Below are positions 53,838-63,506 of a stretch of DNA of 64,000 nt, piece by piece. The stretch lies in contig CANJJE010000013.1 of NCBI GenBank assembly GCA_947474755.1, positions 31,133-95,132 of the forward strand. The letters run 5' to 3'. The first letter of the stretch is position 1; each line of letters starts with the position of its first letter. Position numbers and translations under genes: made by a program. This stretch comes from Burkholderiales bacterium. GTDB lineage: Bacteria; Pseudomonadota; Gammaproteobacteria; Burkholderiales; Burkholderiaceae_C. A model generated the notes under the pieces. It did no database searches, was not told the origin of the DNA, and was given only the letters and a program-made list of their open reading frames with translations.

Positions 53838-55262
53838 ATGAAGATACTGATCCTGGGCGCCGGGCGCGTGGGCGAGAGCGTGGCTGAAAGCCTGGTGTCG
53901 GAGCAGAACGACATCACCGTCATCGACACCGACCCTCAGCGCCTGGCGCTGCTGCAGGACCGCATGGACCTGCGCGGTGTGGTCGGCAACGGCATCCAGC
54001 CTTCGGTGCTGCGCGAGGCGGGTGCCGAGGATGCCGACATGCTGATCGCCTGCGCACCGCTGGACGAAACCAATCTGGTGGCCTGCAAGATCGCGCACGA
54101 GCTGTTCCGCATCCACACGCGCATTGCGCGTGTGCGCAGCCCCGAGTTCACCGACGGCAGCGAGCTGATGCGTCCCGAGGGCTTCGCGGTGGACAAGGTG
54201 ATCTGCCCCGAAGAGAGTCTCACCACCTACATCCGCAAGCTGATCCAGTATCCCGAAGCGCTGCAGGTGCTGGAGTTCTCGCAGCAGCGCGTCAGCCTGA
54301 TCGCGGTGCGCGCGATGGAGGGTGGGCCGATGGTGCAGCACGTCATCTCAGACCTGCCGCAACTGGTGCCCGAGCTGCCCATGCGCATCGTGGCCATCTA
54401 CCGGCGCGACGCGCTCGGCCACGACCGGCAGGTGGTGTGCAACGGCAGCACGCGCATCGAGCTTGGCGACGAGCTGTTCGTGCTGGCCGCCAGCGAGCAC
54501 GTGCGTGGCGTGCTCGATGCACTGCACCGCCGCGACCGGCCGGTGCGCCGCGTGATGATCGCCGGCGGCGGGCGCGTCGGCCTGCGCCTGGCGCGGCACA
54601 TCGCGCGCGATTGCCAGGTCAAGCTGATCGAGACCAGCCCCCAGCGCTGCGAATACCTGAGCACGCAACTGCCGGCGCCTACGCTGGTGCTGCGCGGCGA
54701 CAGCACCGATGAGGAGCTGCTGGAACACGAGAACGTGAATGACACCGACCTGTTCCTGGCGCTGACCAGCGACGATGAGGACAACATCATGTCCTGCCTG
54801 CTGGCCAAACGCATGGGCGCGCAGCGCGTGCTGGCGCTGATCAACCGCCGCGCCTATGCCGACCTCGTGCAGGGTCAGGGCACGCAGATCGACATCGCGG
54901 TATCGCCGGCGCAGACCATCATCGGCGAGCTGCTGGCGCACGTGCGCCGCGGCGACGTGGCTGCGGTCTACAGCCTGCGTCGCGGCGATGCCGAGGCGCT
55001 GGAGGCGGTGGCGCGCGGTGACGAGAAGAGTTCCAAGGTGGTGGGCCGGCGCATCGAGCAGCTGGCGCTGCCGCCGGGAGCGATGATCGGTGCCATCGTG
55101 CGCGACAGGCCGGACGCCGACCTGCTGCCCGCTCAGGAAGTGATCATCGCCCACCATGACACGGTCATCCGCAGCGGCGACCATGTCATCGTGTTCGTGC
55201 CGCGCAAGCGCATGGTGCGGCAGATCGAGAAGCTGTTCCAGGTGGGCGCCACCTTCTTCTGA
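53838..55262 (+). CDS. trkA: Trk potassium uptake regulatory protein TrkA
   Basis: TrkA is the cytoplasmic NAD-binding ring that gates TrkH. The 474-residue protein has two RCK units: the first opens MKILILGAGRVGESVAE and the second, at about residue 237, VMIAGGGRVGLRLARH. Each is followed by a TrkA-C domain. It lies 15 bases upstream of trkH and forms a K+ uptake pair with it. Confidence 0.96.
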   Translation: MKILILGAGRVGESVAESLVSEQNDITVIDTDPQRLALLQDRMDLRGVVGNGIQPSVLREAGAEDADMLIACAPLDETNLVACKIAHELFRIHTRIARVRSPEFTDGSELMRPEGFAVDKVICPEESLTTYIRKLIQYPEALQVLEFSQQRVSLIAVRAMEGGPMVQHVISDLPQLVPELPMRIVAIYRRDALGHDRQVVCNGSTRIELGDELFVLAASEHVRGVLDALHRRDRPVRRVMIAGGGRVGLRLARHIARDCQVKLIETSPQRCEYLSTQLPAPTLVLRGDSTDEELLEHENVNDTDLFLALTSDDEDNIMSCLLAKRMGAQRVLALINRRAYADLVQGQGTQIDIAVSPAQTIIGELLAHVRRGDVAAVYSLRRGDAEALEAVARGDEKSSKVVGRRIEQLALPPGAMIGAIVRDRPDADLLPAQEVIIAHHDTVIRSGDHVIVFVPRKRMVRQIEKLFQVGATFF

Positions 55263-55277
55263 CGGCGCGGGCGCACG

Positions 55278-56735
55278 ATGAACTCTCCGCTGGCCGTGAC
55301 GGCACTGATCGGCCGGGTGCTGATGCTGTTCTCGCTGCTGATGGCGATGCCGCTGGCCTTCGCGCTGGTGCAGCGAGATCCGGCGGAGAACGCCTTTCTG
55401 GTGGGGATCGGCGTCACTTTCGCCGCCGGCGGCGGCCTGAGTCTGGCGACGCGGCGCTTTCGCCGCGAGCTGCAGTTGCGCGACGGCTTCGTGCTGGTGG
55501 CGCTGGTCTGGCTGGTGCTGCCGGCCTTTGCGGCATTGCCGCTGCTGCTGGCCATCCCCGGGTTGAGCGTCACCGACGCCTACTTCGAGGCCATGTCTGG
55601 CTTCAGCGCCACCGGTGCCACCGTGCTGACCGGGCTGGACGAGTTGCCGCTGTCAGTGAACGTCTGGCGCTGCTTCCTGCAACTCGTGGGCGGGCTGGGC
55701 GTCATCGTGCTGGCGGTGGCCATCCTGCCGCTGCTTGGCGTGGGCGGCGCGCAGCTGTTCAAGACCGAGATGACCGGGCCGATGAAGGACGCCAGGCTCA
55801 CGCCGCGCATCGCCGAGACGGCGCGCGGGCTGTGGGCGGTGTACTTCGTCGGTTGCGTGGCCTGCTTCTTCGCCTACCGCTGGGCCGGCATGAGCTGGTC
55901 CGATGCCTTCATGCACATGTGCACAACGATGAGCCTGGCCGGCTTCTCCTCGCACGACGCCAGCTTCGGCTACTGGAACTCGGCCCTGATCGAGGGCGTG
56001 GCCGTGGTCTTCATGATGCTGGCCGGCATCAGCGTGGCGCTGTACTTCGTCGCCTGGCGGCAGCGTTCGCTGAGACCGCTGTGGCGCAACGTCGAGGCGC
56101 GCGCCTTCGTCGCAGTCATGGTCGCGGCGGTGGCGCTGATCTCGCTGTACCTGTGGGTGGGCGCCATCTATCCGAGCTATCCGGAGGCGCTGCGCCACAC
56201 GGTATTCCACGTGGTGTCGATCGGCACCACCACCGGCTACGCGTCGCAGGACTATGCGCAGTGGCCGGCTTTCGCACCAGTGCTGATGCTCCTGCTAGGC
56301 TGCTTCGCCACCTGCGGCGGCTCCACTGGCGGCGGTATCAAGATGATGCGCATCCTGCTGCTGCTGAAGCAGGCCCGGCACGAGCTGGTGCGCATCGTTC
56401 ACCCGAACGTGGTCAACCCGGTGGTCATGGGCGGGCAGATCGTCGATGCGCGGATCATGCAGAACGTCATTGCCTACATGATGATCTACGGCGCCACGCT
56501 GGTGGTGCTGACGATGCTGCTGCTGTTCAGCGGTCTGGACGTGGTCACCGCGTTTACCGCAGTGCTGGCCTGCGTCAACAACATCGGCCCGGGCCTGGGC
56601 GAGGTTGGCCCGGCGGTCAACTTCAAGGGCCTGAGCGACTTCCAGACCTGGGTCTGCACCTTCGGCATGATGCTTGGCCGGCTGGAGCTGCTGTCGCTGC
56701 TGGTGCTGTTCACGCCGCAGTTCTGGCGGCGCTGA
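55278..56735 (+). CDS. trkH: Trk potassium uptake channel TrkH
   Basis: TrkH is the membrane channel of the Trk K+ uptake system. The 485-residue protein has about ten membrane spans with four pore loops; filter-like segments are visible in MSGFSATGAT, SLAGFSSHDAS, SIGTTTGYAS and CVNNIGPGLG. CGGSTGGGIKMMR is the conserved gate-proximal segment. It follows trkA directly. The 251 bases after its stop contain only a 49-codon frame that I do not support. Confidence 0.96.
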   Translation: MNSPLAVTALIGRVLMLFSLLMAMPLAFALVQRDPAENAFLVGIGVTFAAGGGLSLATRRFRRELQLRDGFVLVALVWLVLPAFAALPLLLAIPGLSVTDAYFEAMSGFSATGATVLTGLDELPLSVNVWRCFLQLVGGLGVIVLAVAILPLLGVGGAQLFKTEMTGPMKDARLTPRIAETARGLWAVYFVGCVACFFAYRWAGMSWSDAFMHMCTTMSLAGFSSHDASFGYWNSALIEGVAVVFMMLAGISVALYFVAWRQRSLRPLWRNVEARAFVAVMVAAVALISLYLWVGAIYPSYPEALRHTVFHVVSIGTTTGYASQDYAQWPAFAPVLMLLLGCFATCGGSTGGGIKMMRILLLLKQARHELVRIVHPNVVNPVVMGGQIVDARIMQNVIAYMMIYGATLVVLTMLLLFSGLDVVTAFTAVLACVNNIGPGLGEVGPAVNFKGLSDFQTWVCTFGMMLGRLELLSLLVLFTPQFWRR

Positions 56736-56986
56736 ATCCGCGCATCGACGGGCTGATGCTGGGTGGCCGCGCCATTGACCTCACCGAGACCACGGTGGGC
56801 CCGTTCCACCGCTTCGCCGAGGCCTCCGGCATGCTGACGCGCTGGCAGCATCTGCTGGAGCAATGGTTGCTTGGCACCAAACCCGCAGGCCCGGTTAGGG
56901 CATAGGTCCAGGGCCTCGCTTCACCCTGATCGGCAACCTGACATCATCCGAGACGCTCGCCGAGAGGCACATTCGTTTTCAGTCCC

Positions 56987-58591
56987 ATGGAACCCCTCAT
57001 GATCGCGCTGGCCTTTGTCGCCGGCTTTGGTGCGCAATGGCTGCGCCTGCCCCCGTTGCTGGGCTTCCTCGCAGCTGGCTTTGCCCTCAATGCCTTGGGC
57101 TTTGAGCGCAGCGCCACGCTGGACACCATCGCCAACCTGGGCGTTACCTTGCTGCTGTTCACCATCGGACTGAAGCTCGAGGTGCGCTCGCTGCTTCGAG
57201 CCGAGATCTGGGGCGCAGCCACCTTGCACCTGGTGGGCTCTACGCTGCTGTTGGCCGGCGTGCTGTTTGTGCTCAAGTCATTGGGCTTGGCGCTGGCTTC
57301 CGAACTGGGCTGGACGGCCATGGTGCTGCTGGGCTTTGCGCTCAGCTTCTCCAGTACGGTATTCGCCGTGAAGGTGCTGGAAGAACGCAGCGAGCTGGGC
57401 TCGCTCTATGGGCGCATCGCCATCGGCATCCTGGTGATGCAAGACGTCTTTGCCGTCATCTTCCTCAGTGCTTCCACCGGCAGCCTGCCCAGCCCCTGGG
57501 CCCTGTGCCTGGTTTTGCTGTGGCCGGCTGCCAAGTTGCTGCGCGCCCTCCTCGACCGGGTTGGGCACGGCGACCTGCAGGTGCTCTACGGCGCCTTCCT
57601 GGCGCTGGTGGTGGGCTACGGCCTCTTCGAAGCCGTGGGCGTCAAAGGAGACCTGGGCGCTCTGGTTGTCGGCACCATGCTGGCCTCGCATCCGGCCACG
57701 GCCAGCCTGGCCAAGTCGCTGTTCCACTTGAAAGAGCTGTTCCTGGTGGGCTTCTTCCTCAGCGTGGGGCTGGGCACATTGCCGGACTGGAGCATGCTCC
57801 TCATCGCGTTGCTGCTGCTGCTCGCGTTGCCGCTCAAGGGGGCTCTCTACCACCTGGTCTTGATGCGCTTCGGGCTGCGGACGCGCACTGGCGTGCTGTC
57901 CACCCTGGCCCTCACGAACTACTCCGAGTTCGGCCTCATCGTCGCGGCACTGGCGGCCAGCTCGGGTTGGTTGTCAGCCGAATGGCTGGTGGTGATTTCA
58001 CTGGCACTGGCCGGCAGCTTCCTCATCGCGGCACCGCTCAATGCCGCCAGCGAGCGCATCTACACCCGGCTGAAGGCGCCTTTGGCGCACCTCGAGTCTC
58101 GCTCACTGATGGCCGCCGACCAATCCATCGCGGTGGGCCGCGTGGATGCCGTCGTCCTCGGCATGGGCCAAATCGGCAGCGGTGCCTATCTGCGACTCAG
58201 CCAGGATCATGGCCTCAAGGTTCTGGGCATTGACAACGACGCCGGCAAACTCGCCTCGCACCAAGCCGCCGGCCGCCATGTGATTGAAGGCGATGCCGTC
58301 GACTCCGACTTCTGGGACAAGCTCGTCATCACCGATTCGGTCAAGCTCGTGCTCTTGGCCATGCCGGGTCATGCGGGCAACGTCTACGCACTCCAGCAAC
58401 TGAAGAACCGCGCCTTCAGCGGACGCATCGCCGCCATCGTGCAGTACCCGGAGGAAATCGAAGTGCTGGAGCGCTTGGGGGCTGACGCGGTGTTCCACAT
58501 CTATGACGAAGCCGGCAGCGCCTTTGCCGACGATGCCATGGCGGGACTCAAGGTGGCCCAGGGGCGGGTGGCCAGCAGCGCTGTGTCTTGA
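56987..58591 (+). CDS. Kef-type monovalent cation:proton antiporter (CPA2 family)
   Basis: The 534-residue protein has about 12 membrane spans (residues 1-370) of the Na+/H+ exchanger fold, with LGFALSFSSTVFAVKVLEE and the GDLGALVVGTMLAS segment. A TrkA-N nucleotide-binding domain follows from about residue 385 (AVVLGMGQIGSGAYLRL). This is the KefB/KefC/YbaL architecture for K+ efflux, though the C-terminal RCK-C part is absent. It follows trkAH, so K+ uptake and efflux genes are grouped. Confidence 0.92.
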   Translation: MEPLMIALAFVAGFGAQWLRLPPLLGFLAAGFALNALGFERSATLDTIANLGVTLLLFTIGLKLEVRSLLRAEIWGAATLHLVGSTLLLAGVLFVLKSLGLALASELGWTAMVLLGFALSFSSTVFAVKVLEERSELGSLYGRIAIGILVMQDVFAVIFLSASTGSLPSPWALCLVLLWPAAKLLRALLDRVGHGDLQVLYGAFLALVVGYGLFEAVGVKGDLGALVVGTMLASHPATASLAKSLFHLKELFLVGFFLSVGLGTLPDWSMLLIALLLLLALPLKGALYHLVLMRFGLRTRTGVLSTLALTNYSEFGLIVAALAASSGWLSAEWLVVISLALAGSFLIAAPLNAASERIYTRLKAPLAHLESRSLMAADQSIAVGRVDAVVLGMGQIGSGAYLRLSQDHGLKVLGIDNDAGKLASHQAAGRHVIEGDAVDSDFWDKLVITDSVKLVLLAMPGHAGNVYALQQLKNRAFSGRIAAIVQYPEEIEVLERLGADAVFHIYDEAGSAFADDAMAGLKVAQGRVASSAVS

Positions 58592-58778
58592 TGGCTGCGA
58601 TGCCAGAGCCTCAGCGGCATGGCACACACGTCTTCGACTCATGAGTCCCTGACGGGGGTGCCAAAACCTGCGCGCGGCCCGGGCGGTGCCGGGCCGATAC
58701 GCTCCTTGTGGCCAAGCTCGAGCTACTGCATGACGCCGAGGCCGTGGAGCAGGACTGTCATCTTCGGCCACCAAGGCC

Positions 58779-59165
58779 TCACCCAGGCGGTCGTGACGCG
58801 CTTCGCCGGCTTATTGCGCGTGCGGCCAGAGGGCCGATGACGGTGCCCAGCAGTTCCAGGGCCGATGGCGGCAACGCGCTGCGCCATCGATTCAGCCGTT
58901 TCCACACTCGCCAACCCGCCAAGAGCCGAGCGGCCACCCAGGCCAGGCGGCGAGGCTGCCACACCACCAGCACCGCCACTCCCACACCGACCCATTGCGG
59001 ATGGGTCTTCAGCCAGCGCCAGCCCCGGCGAACCTGGTCCGCCAAGGCCAGCGGCGTGCGCAGCACTTCGGCGTCTTCGGCAAGCCGCCCGCGCAGCAGC
59101 GCGCTGCGGTCCTGCAACTGCTGGCAGCGCTGGGCCAGCGCCTGATGTCGGGCGTCGAAGAACAT
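58779..59165 (-). CDS. YqjK-like membrane-associated protein
   Basis: From the ATG at 59165 the product has 128 residues: an N-terminal coiled region (HQALAQRCQQLQDRSALLRGRL), one hydrophobic span (WVGVGVAVLVVW) and a basic C-terminus. It is the third gene of a yqjD-yqjE-yqjK-like set, with a TGATG junction to the gene before. The family has no known biochemical role. The 187 bases to the Kef gene stop hold nothing else. Confidence 0.78.
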   Translation of the reverse strand: MFFDARHQALAQRCQQLQDRSALLRGRLAEDAEVLRTPLALADQVRRGWRWLKTHPQWVGVGVAVLVVWQPRRLAWVAARLLAGWRVWKRLNRWRSALPPSALELLGTVIGPLAARAISRRSASRPPG

Positions 59166-59584
59166 CAGGCTGGCGGGGTCTGGTCGAGCCCGGCCTGATC
59201 GTGTGCGAGCTCGGCACGGGTGGCCGGCAGCGCACCGCCAGGATGGCGCAACCGCAGCCTGGCCTGGTTGAACATGAAGGCGCCCACAGCCAGAAAGCCC
59301 AGTGCCAGCACAGCCAGCACCAGCGGGCGCCAGGCTTCGGGCGTCAACATCACCAGCATGGCCACGCCCAGCAGCAGGCCCAGGGCGATGAACAGCAGGG
59401 CTACGCTGGCCCACGCCAGCGAATCGAAGATGCGCAGCTTTTCCTGCTCGAACTCATTGACGGCCAGGTCCAGCCGTACTTGGACGATCTCCAGCAGCGT
59501 GGACAGCAGGCGCTGCAGCGACTGGAAAAGGCCGCGGCCGGGCTCGGGTGGCGGCATGGCGCTCGGCCCGGCCATGGTCATCAA
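59165..59584 (-). CDS. YqjE/holin-X family membrane protein
   Basis: The 139-residue product has an N-terminal amphipathic helix (LFQSLQRLLSTLLEIVQVRLD), the conserved EFEQEK, and two adjacent membrane spans (residues about 55-80 and 87-108). This is the phage-holin-like YqjE family, found with YqjD and thought to act at the inner membrane. It overlaps the DUF883 gene by four bases. Confidence 0.88.
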   Translation of the reverse strand: MMTMAGPSAMPPPEPGRGLFQSLQRLLSTLLEIVQVRLDLAVNEFEQEKLRIFDSLAWASVALLFIALGLLLGVAMLVMLTPEAWRPLVLAVLALGFLAVGAFMFNQARLRLRHPGGALPATRAELAHDQAGLDQTPPA

Positions 59585-59892
59585 CGCCGACCGATCAGCA
59601 GGCCGACAATCAGGCCGACACCGGCAGCAGCACCGATGGCCTTCCAGGGGTGTTCATGCACATAGTCGTCGGCCGCATGACCGGCGGCACGGGCCTTGGC
59701 CGCGGCGGTGTCCTGCAGGTCGGCCAGTTTCAACTTGGCATGGCTGATGCGCTCTTCCACACGGGCGCGCCATTCGGTGGCGCTGGCACCGGTCTGTTCG
59801 GCGCCCAGACGCAGCAGTTCCTCGGCGTCGCTGATCACCACGCGCAGGTCGGCCATCAGCTTGTCTTTATGGGCGGCGGTCACGTTGTTCAT
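59581..59892 (-). CDS. DUF883 (ElaB/YqjD) membrane-anchored protein
   Basis: The 103-residue product has a long helical soluble part (KLMADLRVVISDAEELLRL to ARAAGHAADDYVHEHPWKAI) and one C-terminal membrane helix ending GLLIGRR. This matches ElaB/YqjD, which in E. coli attach to the inner membrane and bind ribosomes in stationary phase. It is first in its three-gene operon. Confidence 0.92.
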   Translation of the reverse strand: MNNVTAAHKDKLMADLRVVISDAEELLRLGAEQTGASATEWRARVEERISHAKLKLADLQDTAAAKARAAGHAADDYVHEHPWKAIGAAAGVGLIVGLLIGRR

Positions 59893-60117
59893 GTTGAGCT
59901 CCCCGAAAGGTTAAATGAAAAAAATGAGAGCCCTGACAGCTCGCCAGGGTTCCGTCTGCGGATCGTGTCAGAACACTTCGCAAGCGATCTCTGCCAAGCA
60001 TGACCGATCGCCGTGACCAGCATAGCGCGACCGGAGTGCTGCCAGCCATTGAACCGGTCGACTGCATGGTTCCGTTCTGGCGAGCCCTACCCGAATCCAG
60101 TTGAGCTGATCGGCCGG

Positions 60118-60404
60118 TCACGACTCTGAACCTGGCCAGCGGCGACACTTCCATCATCACGGTCAAGGGCACTGGCGGTCACGGCGCCATGCGACTGGCC
60201 AGGCGAGGACGGACTGGTCGTCAAGCCAGAGCCCATCATCGCAAGCGAGGATTTCGCCTTCTTCCTGGAAAGGGCGACCTGCTGCTGCTCAACATCTGCG
60301 TCTGCATGGTGCACAACGCCGCAGATGGCTTCAACGAGCGGGCGCAGAGCACTGGCACCGCCTGGCCGGTGATGCTGGTCGAGACCTGGCTGGCTCCGGC
60401 TTGA
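60118..60404 (+). pseudogene. Decayed M20 peptidase/amidohydrolase
   Basis: Three pieces of a hippurate hydrolase-like M20 enzyme are visible out of register. TSIITVKGTGGHGAM (frame of 60123) corresponds to the dimerisation-domain histidine motif. PEPIIASEDFAFFLE (shifted frame, about 60226-60270) is the metal-site SEDF segment. VHNAADGFNE and VMLVETWL (back in the first frame) are the C-terminal LHNPxYDFND region. Parts between them and the whole N-terminus are missing, so it is a deleted and frameshifted remnant. Confidence 0.8.
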
Positions 60405-60420
60405 TGCGCTGCCGGGGGGG

Positions 60421-61446
60421 TCATCGCGGCGGCGGCACCGGTTGGCCCAGTGCCCGCCGCCACAGCCAGGCCCAGGTGCGGCCCACTTCGGGGCGCATGC
60501 CCACCTGCTCGGACACCGGCAGCGGCACCCAGGCGTCGCCCTGGCGCTGCGCCAGCGCAAAGCGGAACACATAGGCCGGCTCCTGGCCCATGCGCAGATC
60601 GGTGATGTGCAGGCGGCCACCGCGTGCGTCCAGCGCCCAGAAGCCGTGGCTGAAGGCAGCGATGCGCTGTGCGCCGTCCAGTGCCTGCACCGCCGGCCAC
60701 AGCGCGGTGCGGCGTTCGAAGCGGTCGAATGCCATCGCCGGCCCGCTGTCCAGCAGCGATCGGAAGCCCTCGTGGTACGTGTCGCCCTGCACCGCCACCA
60801 CCCGCCACAGCAGGGTGTTCAGCGGCGCCGACGTCACAAGCAGCCGGTCAGCGACGATGCCCTGCGCCACCAGCGCCGCACGAGCCACGCCGGTGACATG
60901 CTGCTGCGCCCATGCGCTCCAGACCAGGTAGGTGGTGCTCAGCATCAGGCCGGCGGCGTTGGCCGCCAGGCCGCGACCACCGCCACGCATATCCCCCCGG
61001 CTGCACAGCGCCCAGACGGTGCCGACCAAAAGCAGCAAGGTATAGAGCGGGTCGATGATGAAAATGCTGCCCACGCCGTAGGGGTGGTCGGTAAACGGCA
61101 AGCCCAGCTGCGTGCCGTAGACCGTCATCCCGTCCAGCAAGGGGTGGGTCACCAGCACCGCCCACATCGCCATTACCCAGCGCCGCCACAGCCTGGGCTG
61201 GCCACTCAGCAACGCCACTGCTGCGCCGAAGGGCAGCGCAAACAGCGTCAGCCAGAATGGCGCATGGGTCTCGGCGCGATGCAGCACCATGTTGAGGATC
61301 GGGTCGCCATGGTCGATCAGCACGTCCAGGTCTGGCAGCGTGCCCGCCACTGCGCCCCAGCTGGCAGCCTTCCACACCATCGTGCGATGGCCCATCACGG
61401 CCACGCCCACCGCAGCCCCCAGGGCAACTTGTGACAGCGAATCCAT
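60421..61446 (-). CDS. DUF457/YdjM-type membrane-bound metal-dependent hydrolase
   Basis: From the ATG at 61446 the product has 341 residues with four or five membrane spans near the N-terminus (SQVALGAAVGVAVMGH, then WGAVAGTLPDLDVL). Histidine and aspartate motifs DHGDPI, HRAETHAPFW and THPLLDGMTVYGTQ match the YdjM/YfhO-like metal-dependent hydrolase family, annotated as LexA-regulated inner-membrane proteins in E. coli. The C-terminal 130 residues are soluble. The reaction is unknown. Confidence 0.88.
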   Translation of the reverse strand: MDSLSQVALGAAVGVAVMGHRTMVWKAASWGAVAGTLPDLDVLIDHGDPILNMVLHRAETHAPFWLTLFALPFGAAVALLSGQPRLWRRWVMAMWAVLVTHPLLDGMTVYGTQLGLPFTDHPYGVGSIFIIDPLYTLLLLVGTVWALCSRGDMRGGGRGLAANAAGLMLSTTYLVWSAWAQQHVTGVARAALVAQGIVADRLLVTSAPLNTLLWRVVAVQGDTYHEGFRSLLDSGPAMAFDRFERRTALWPAVQALDGAQRIAAFSHGFWALDARGGRLHITDLRMGQEPAYVFRFALAQRQGDAWVPLPVSEQVGMRPEVGRTWAWLWRRALGQPVPPPR

Positions 61447-62172
61447 GGGTGTGCATTCTCGGGGCGCGCCCATGGCAGCGCCAACTGTCGAGCGATCGCC
61501 ACAATCGGCCCCCGCCCCGCCGCCCAGCACCTGTGCACTCGCCTGTCGTGGTGCCAGCCAAGGTCACGCCGACCCACTCCCGAGCCCGACCAACCGATGT
61601 ACTGTCAAGGTCAATTCAACGCAGACTCCAGCGACGCCCAGGACGCGTAAGGCCATTGCAGCGGCCTACAAGTCCGAACCCTGGTGGTATGAAGTCCATG
61701 GGTTTTTCATACTGACCTTCGCCTACAACAGTACCTTGACCGAACGATTGCGCTTCTTCGGTACGAGTTTCGGCTAGCAACATCTCGAAGTGGCCTGCGG
61801 GGCAGGGACCCGGCTTGGGCGGATTGATCACTGGCGCTGCTGGAAGAATTTGCCGACGATGCAGATCGTCGGGGTCGACTTTTTCGAACCGATGCTGGTC
61901 GCCGTCGCTTGGTTCAGCCGTCTGTAGAAACCCCGAAACCCATGTTCGGCTCGATGATGGCGTTTGAATTCCCTGTGCTGGCCGGTGGCACAAATAGCGC
62001 TGTCTAGCATCAGCGTGGTCGGCAACGCACGCTTCTCGGCCGGTGGCGACTGCGATCATGCGTCGGGTGACGGCGTGCGCGGCCGCTCAAGTTGGTCTGC
62101 GGTACGCCGAATAAAACGGCTCCCGACAAGCATTCCCCTCACCGTCCAACCCTTCCTCCCCGCAGGATCAAC
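61447..62172. other. Long intergenic stretch, probably decayed
   Basis: This 726-base region separates the DUF457-type gene from the HD-GYP gene. Short open frames exist on both strands (for example minus 61616-62059 and 61828-62025), but none has a ribosome binding site, a recognisable domain or consistent codon use. I see no RNA gene. It may hold relics of older genes. Confidence 0.5.
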
Positions 62173-63294
62173 ATGCAATTCTTGCAACTCAGCTCGGTCA
62201 TGCACCGTCTCGCCGTCGGCAAGCCGCTGCCCTTCAACGTCCGCAATGCGGATCAAACGCTGTTGTTGGCGCGCGGGCACGTGGTGGACACCTCAGATCA
62301 GATGGAGTCCTTGTTGAGCCGCGGCGCGCTGGTGGACCTGGACGAACTGCTCACGCCGCAGGACAGGATTCGGCAGGCACCGGCGGAGCAGTTACCGAAG
62401 TTGTGGTGCCAGTGCATGGACCGGATCAGTGAAACGCTGCAATCGTGCACGCAGCAGGGCTTCACCGAGGCACTGGACGAGGTCACGGGCCCGGTGCAGG
62501 CGCTGATCGAGCGCGACTCGGATCTGGCCATCTTCCAGGTACTGCGGCAGGACGGCAACGCGCACGCCCAATACGGCGTAAACCACTCGATCCATACCGC
62601 CATTGCCGTCTTCATGGTGGCGCGGCGGCTGGGCTGGGACGAATCCGGCGTGCAGAAGGTGTTCAAGGTGGCGCTGACCATGAACCTGTCGATGCTGGAG
62701 CTGCAAGGGCAGCTGGCTGAGCAGGCCACACCAGTCACGCACGAGCAGCGCGTGGCGATCCTGTCGCACCCGCAACGCAGCGTGCATATGCTGGAGCTGA
62801 CCGGCGTGACCGATCGCGACTGGCTCGACGGCGTAGCCCACCACCACGTGGCGCCCCACGACAGCGGCTATCCGGTACTGGACCACGAGCCCAACGACCT
62901 TGCAGCGCTGGTGCGCCGTGCCGACATCTACATCGCCAAGCTCAGCCCGCGCCAGACGCGCAGCGCCATGGCCGCCGACCGCGCCGGGCGCACGATGTTC
63001 ATGTCTGACCCGGGCAGCTCGATGACGGCCGCACTGGTCAAGGAGTTCGGCGTCTACCCACCGGGTTGCTTCGTCAAGCTGGTATCGGGCGAGACTGCGG
63101 TGGTGGTCAAGCGAGGCCCGACCATCGTCACCCCGCTGGTGGCCGTGCTGACCACACCCAGCGGCGCAACCCTCATCGACCCGCTGCCGCGCGACACCGG
63201 CAAGCGCGAGCATGCGATTGTCGGCGTCGTCGGCGAGGCATCGGTCTCGGCGCGCATCGTCCCGGAAAAGCTCATGAAGCTGGCGCTGGCCTGA
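62173..63294 (+). CDS. Degenerate HD-GYP domain protein
   Basis: HD-GYP proteins normally hydrolyse cyclic di-GMP. The 373-residue product has the surrounding family pattern: VNHSIHTAIAVFMVARRLGW, HPQRSVHMLEL and HHHVAPHDSGYP, the last keeping the GYP element. Where an active enzyme has LLHDIGK, this one reads ALTMNLSMLELQG, so the HD metal-binding pair is missing. It is therefore likely a sensor or scaffold rather than an active phosphodiesterase. From the ATG at 62173 it has no signal or membrane span. Confidence 0.87.
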   Translation: MQFLQLSSVMHRLAVGKPLPFNVRNADQTLLLARGHVVDTSDQMESLLSRGALVDLDELLTPQDRIRQAPAEQLPKLWCQCMDRISETLQSCTQQGFTEALDEVTGPVQALIERDSDLAIFQVLRQDGNAHAQYGVNHSIHTAIAVFMVARRLGWDESGVQKVFKVALTMNLSMLELQGQLAEQATPVTHEQRVAILSHPQRSVHMLELTGVTDRDWLDGVAHHHVAPHDSGYPVLDHEPNDLAALVRRADIYIAKLSPRQTRSAMAADRAGRTMFMSDPGSSMTAALVKEFGVYPPGCFVKLVSGETAVVVKRGPTIVTPLVAVLTTPSGATLIDPLPRDTGKREHAIVGVVGEASVSARIVPEKLMKLALA

Positions 63295-63506
63295 CAGCGA
63301 CCCGGGCGTCACGGCATCGAAGTCCGTTTCCGGCAAGCGGCACGAAGCGGCTGTTCGCGAGAGGCTGCTTTCCCGTCTTCTTCCAGCGCATCGCGCCGGA
63401 CGGTACCCGCCCGAGGTGGTTACCGCACACACCGGTGTACGCCTGCCTGCTTACAGTCGTTTCCAGGTTCCGCCTTGCTCCAAAGACAACGCTGAAGGAA
63501 AACACC

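Noticed and set aside
56756..56905. 49-codon plus-strand frame after trkH
   Set aside because: It reads somewhat protein-like (HRFAEASGMLTRWQHLLEQWLL) but has no ribosome binding site and no family I recognise. It could be a remnant, but I cannot support it as a gene.
61616..62059. 147-codon minus-strand frame in the gap before the HD-GYP gene
   Set aside because: No motif, no ribosome binding site and proline-, glutamine- and histidine-rich composition. I considered a transposase remnant but found no DDE or other signature.
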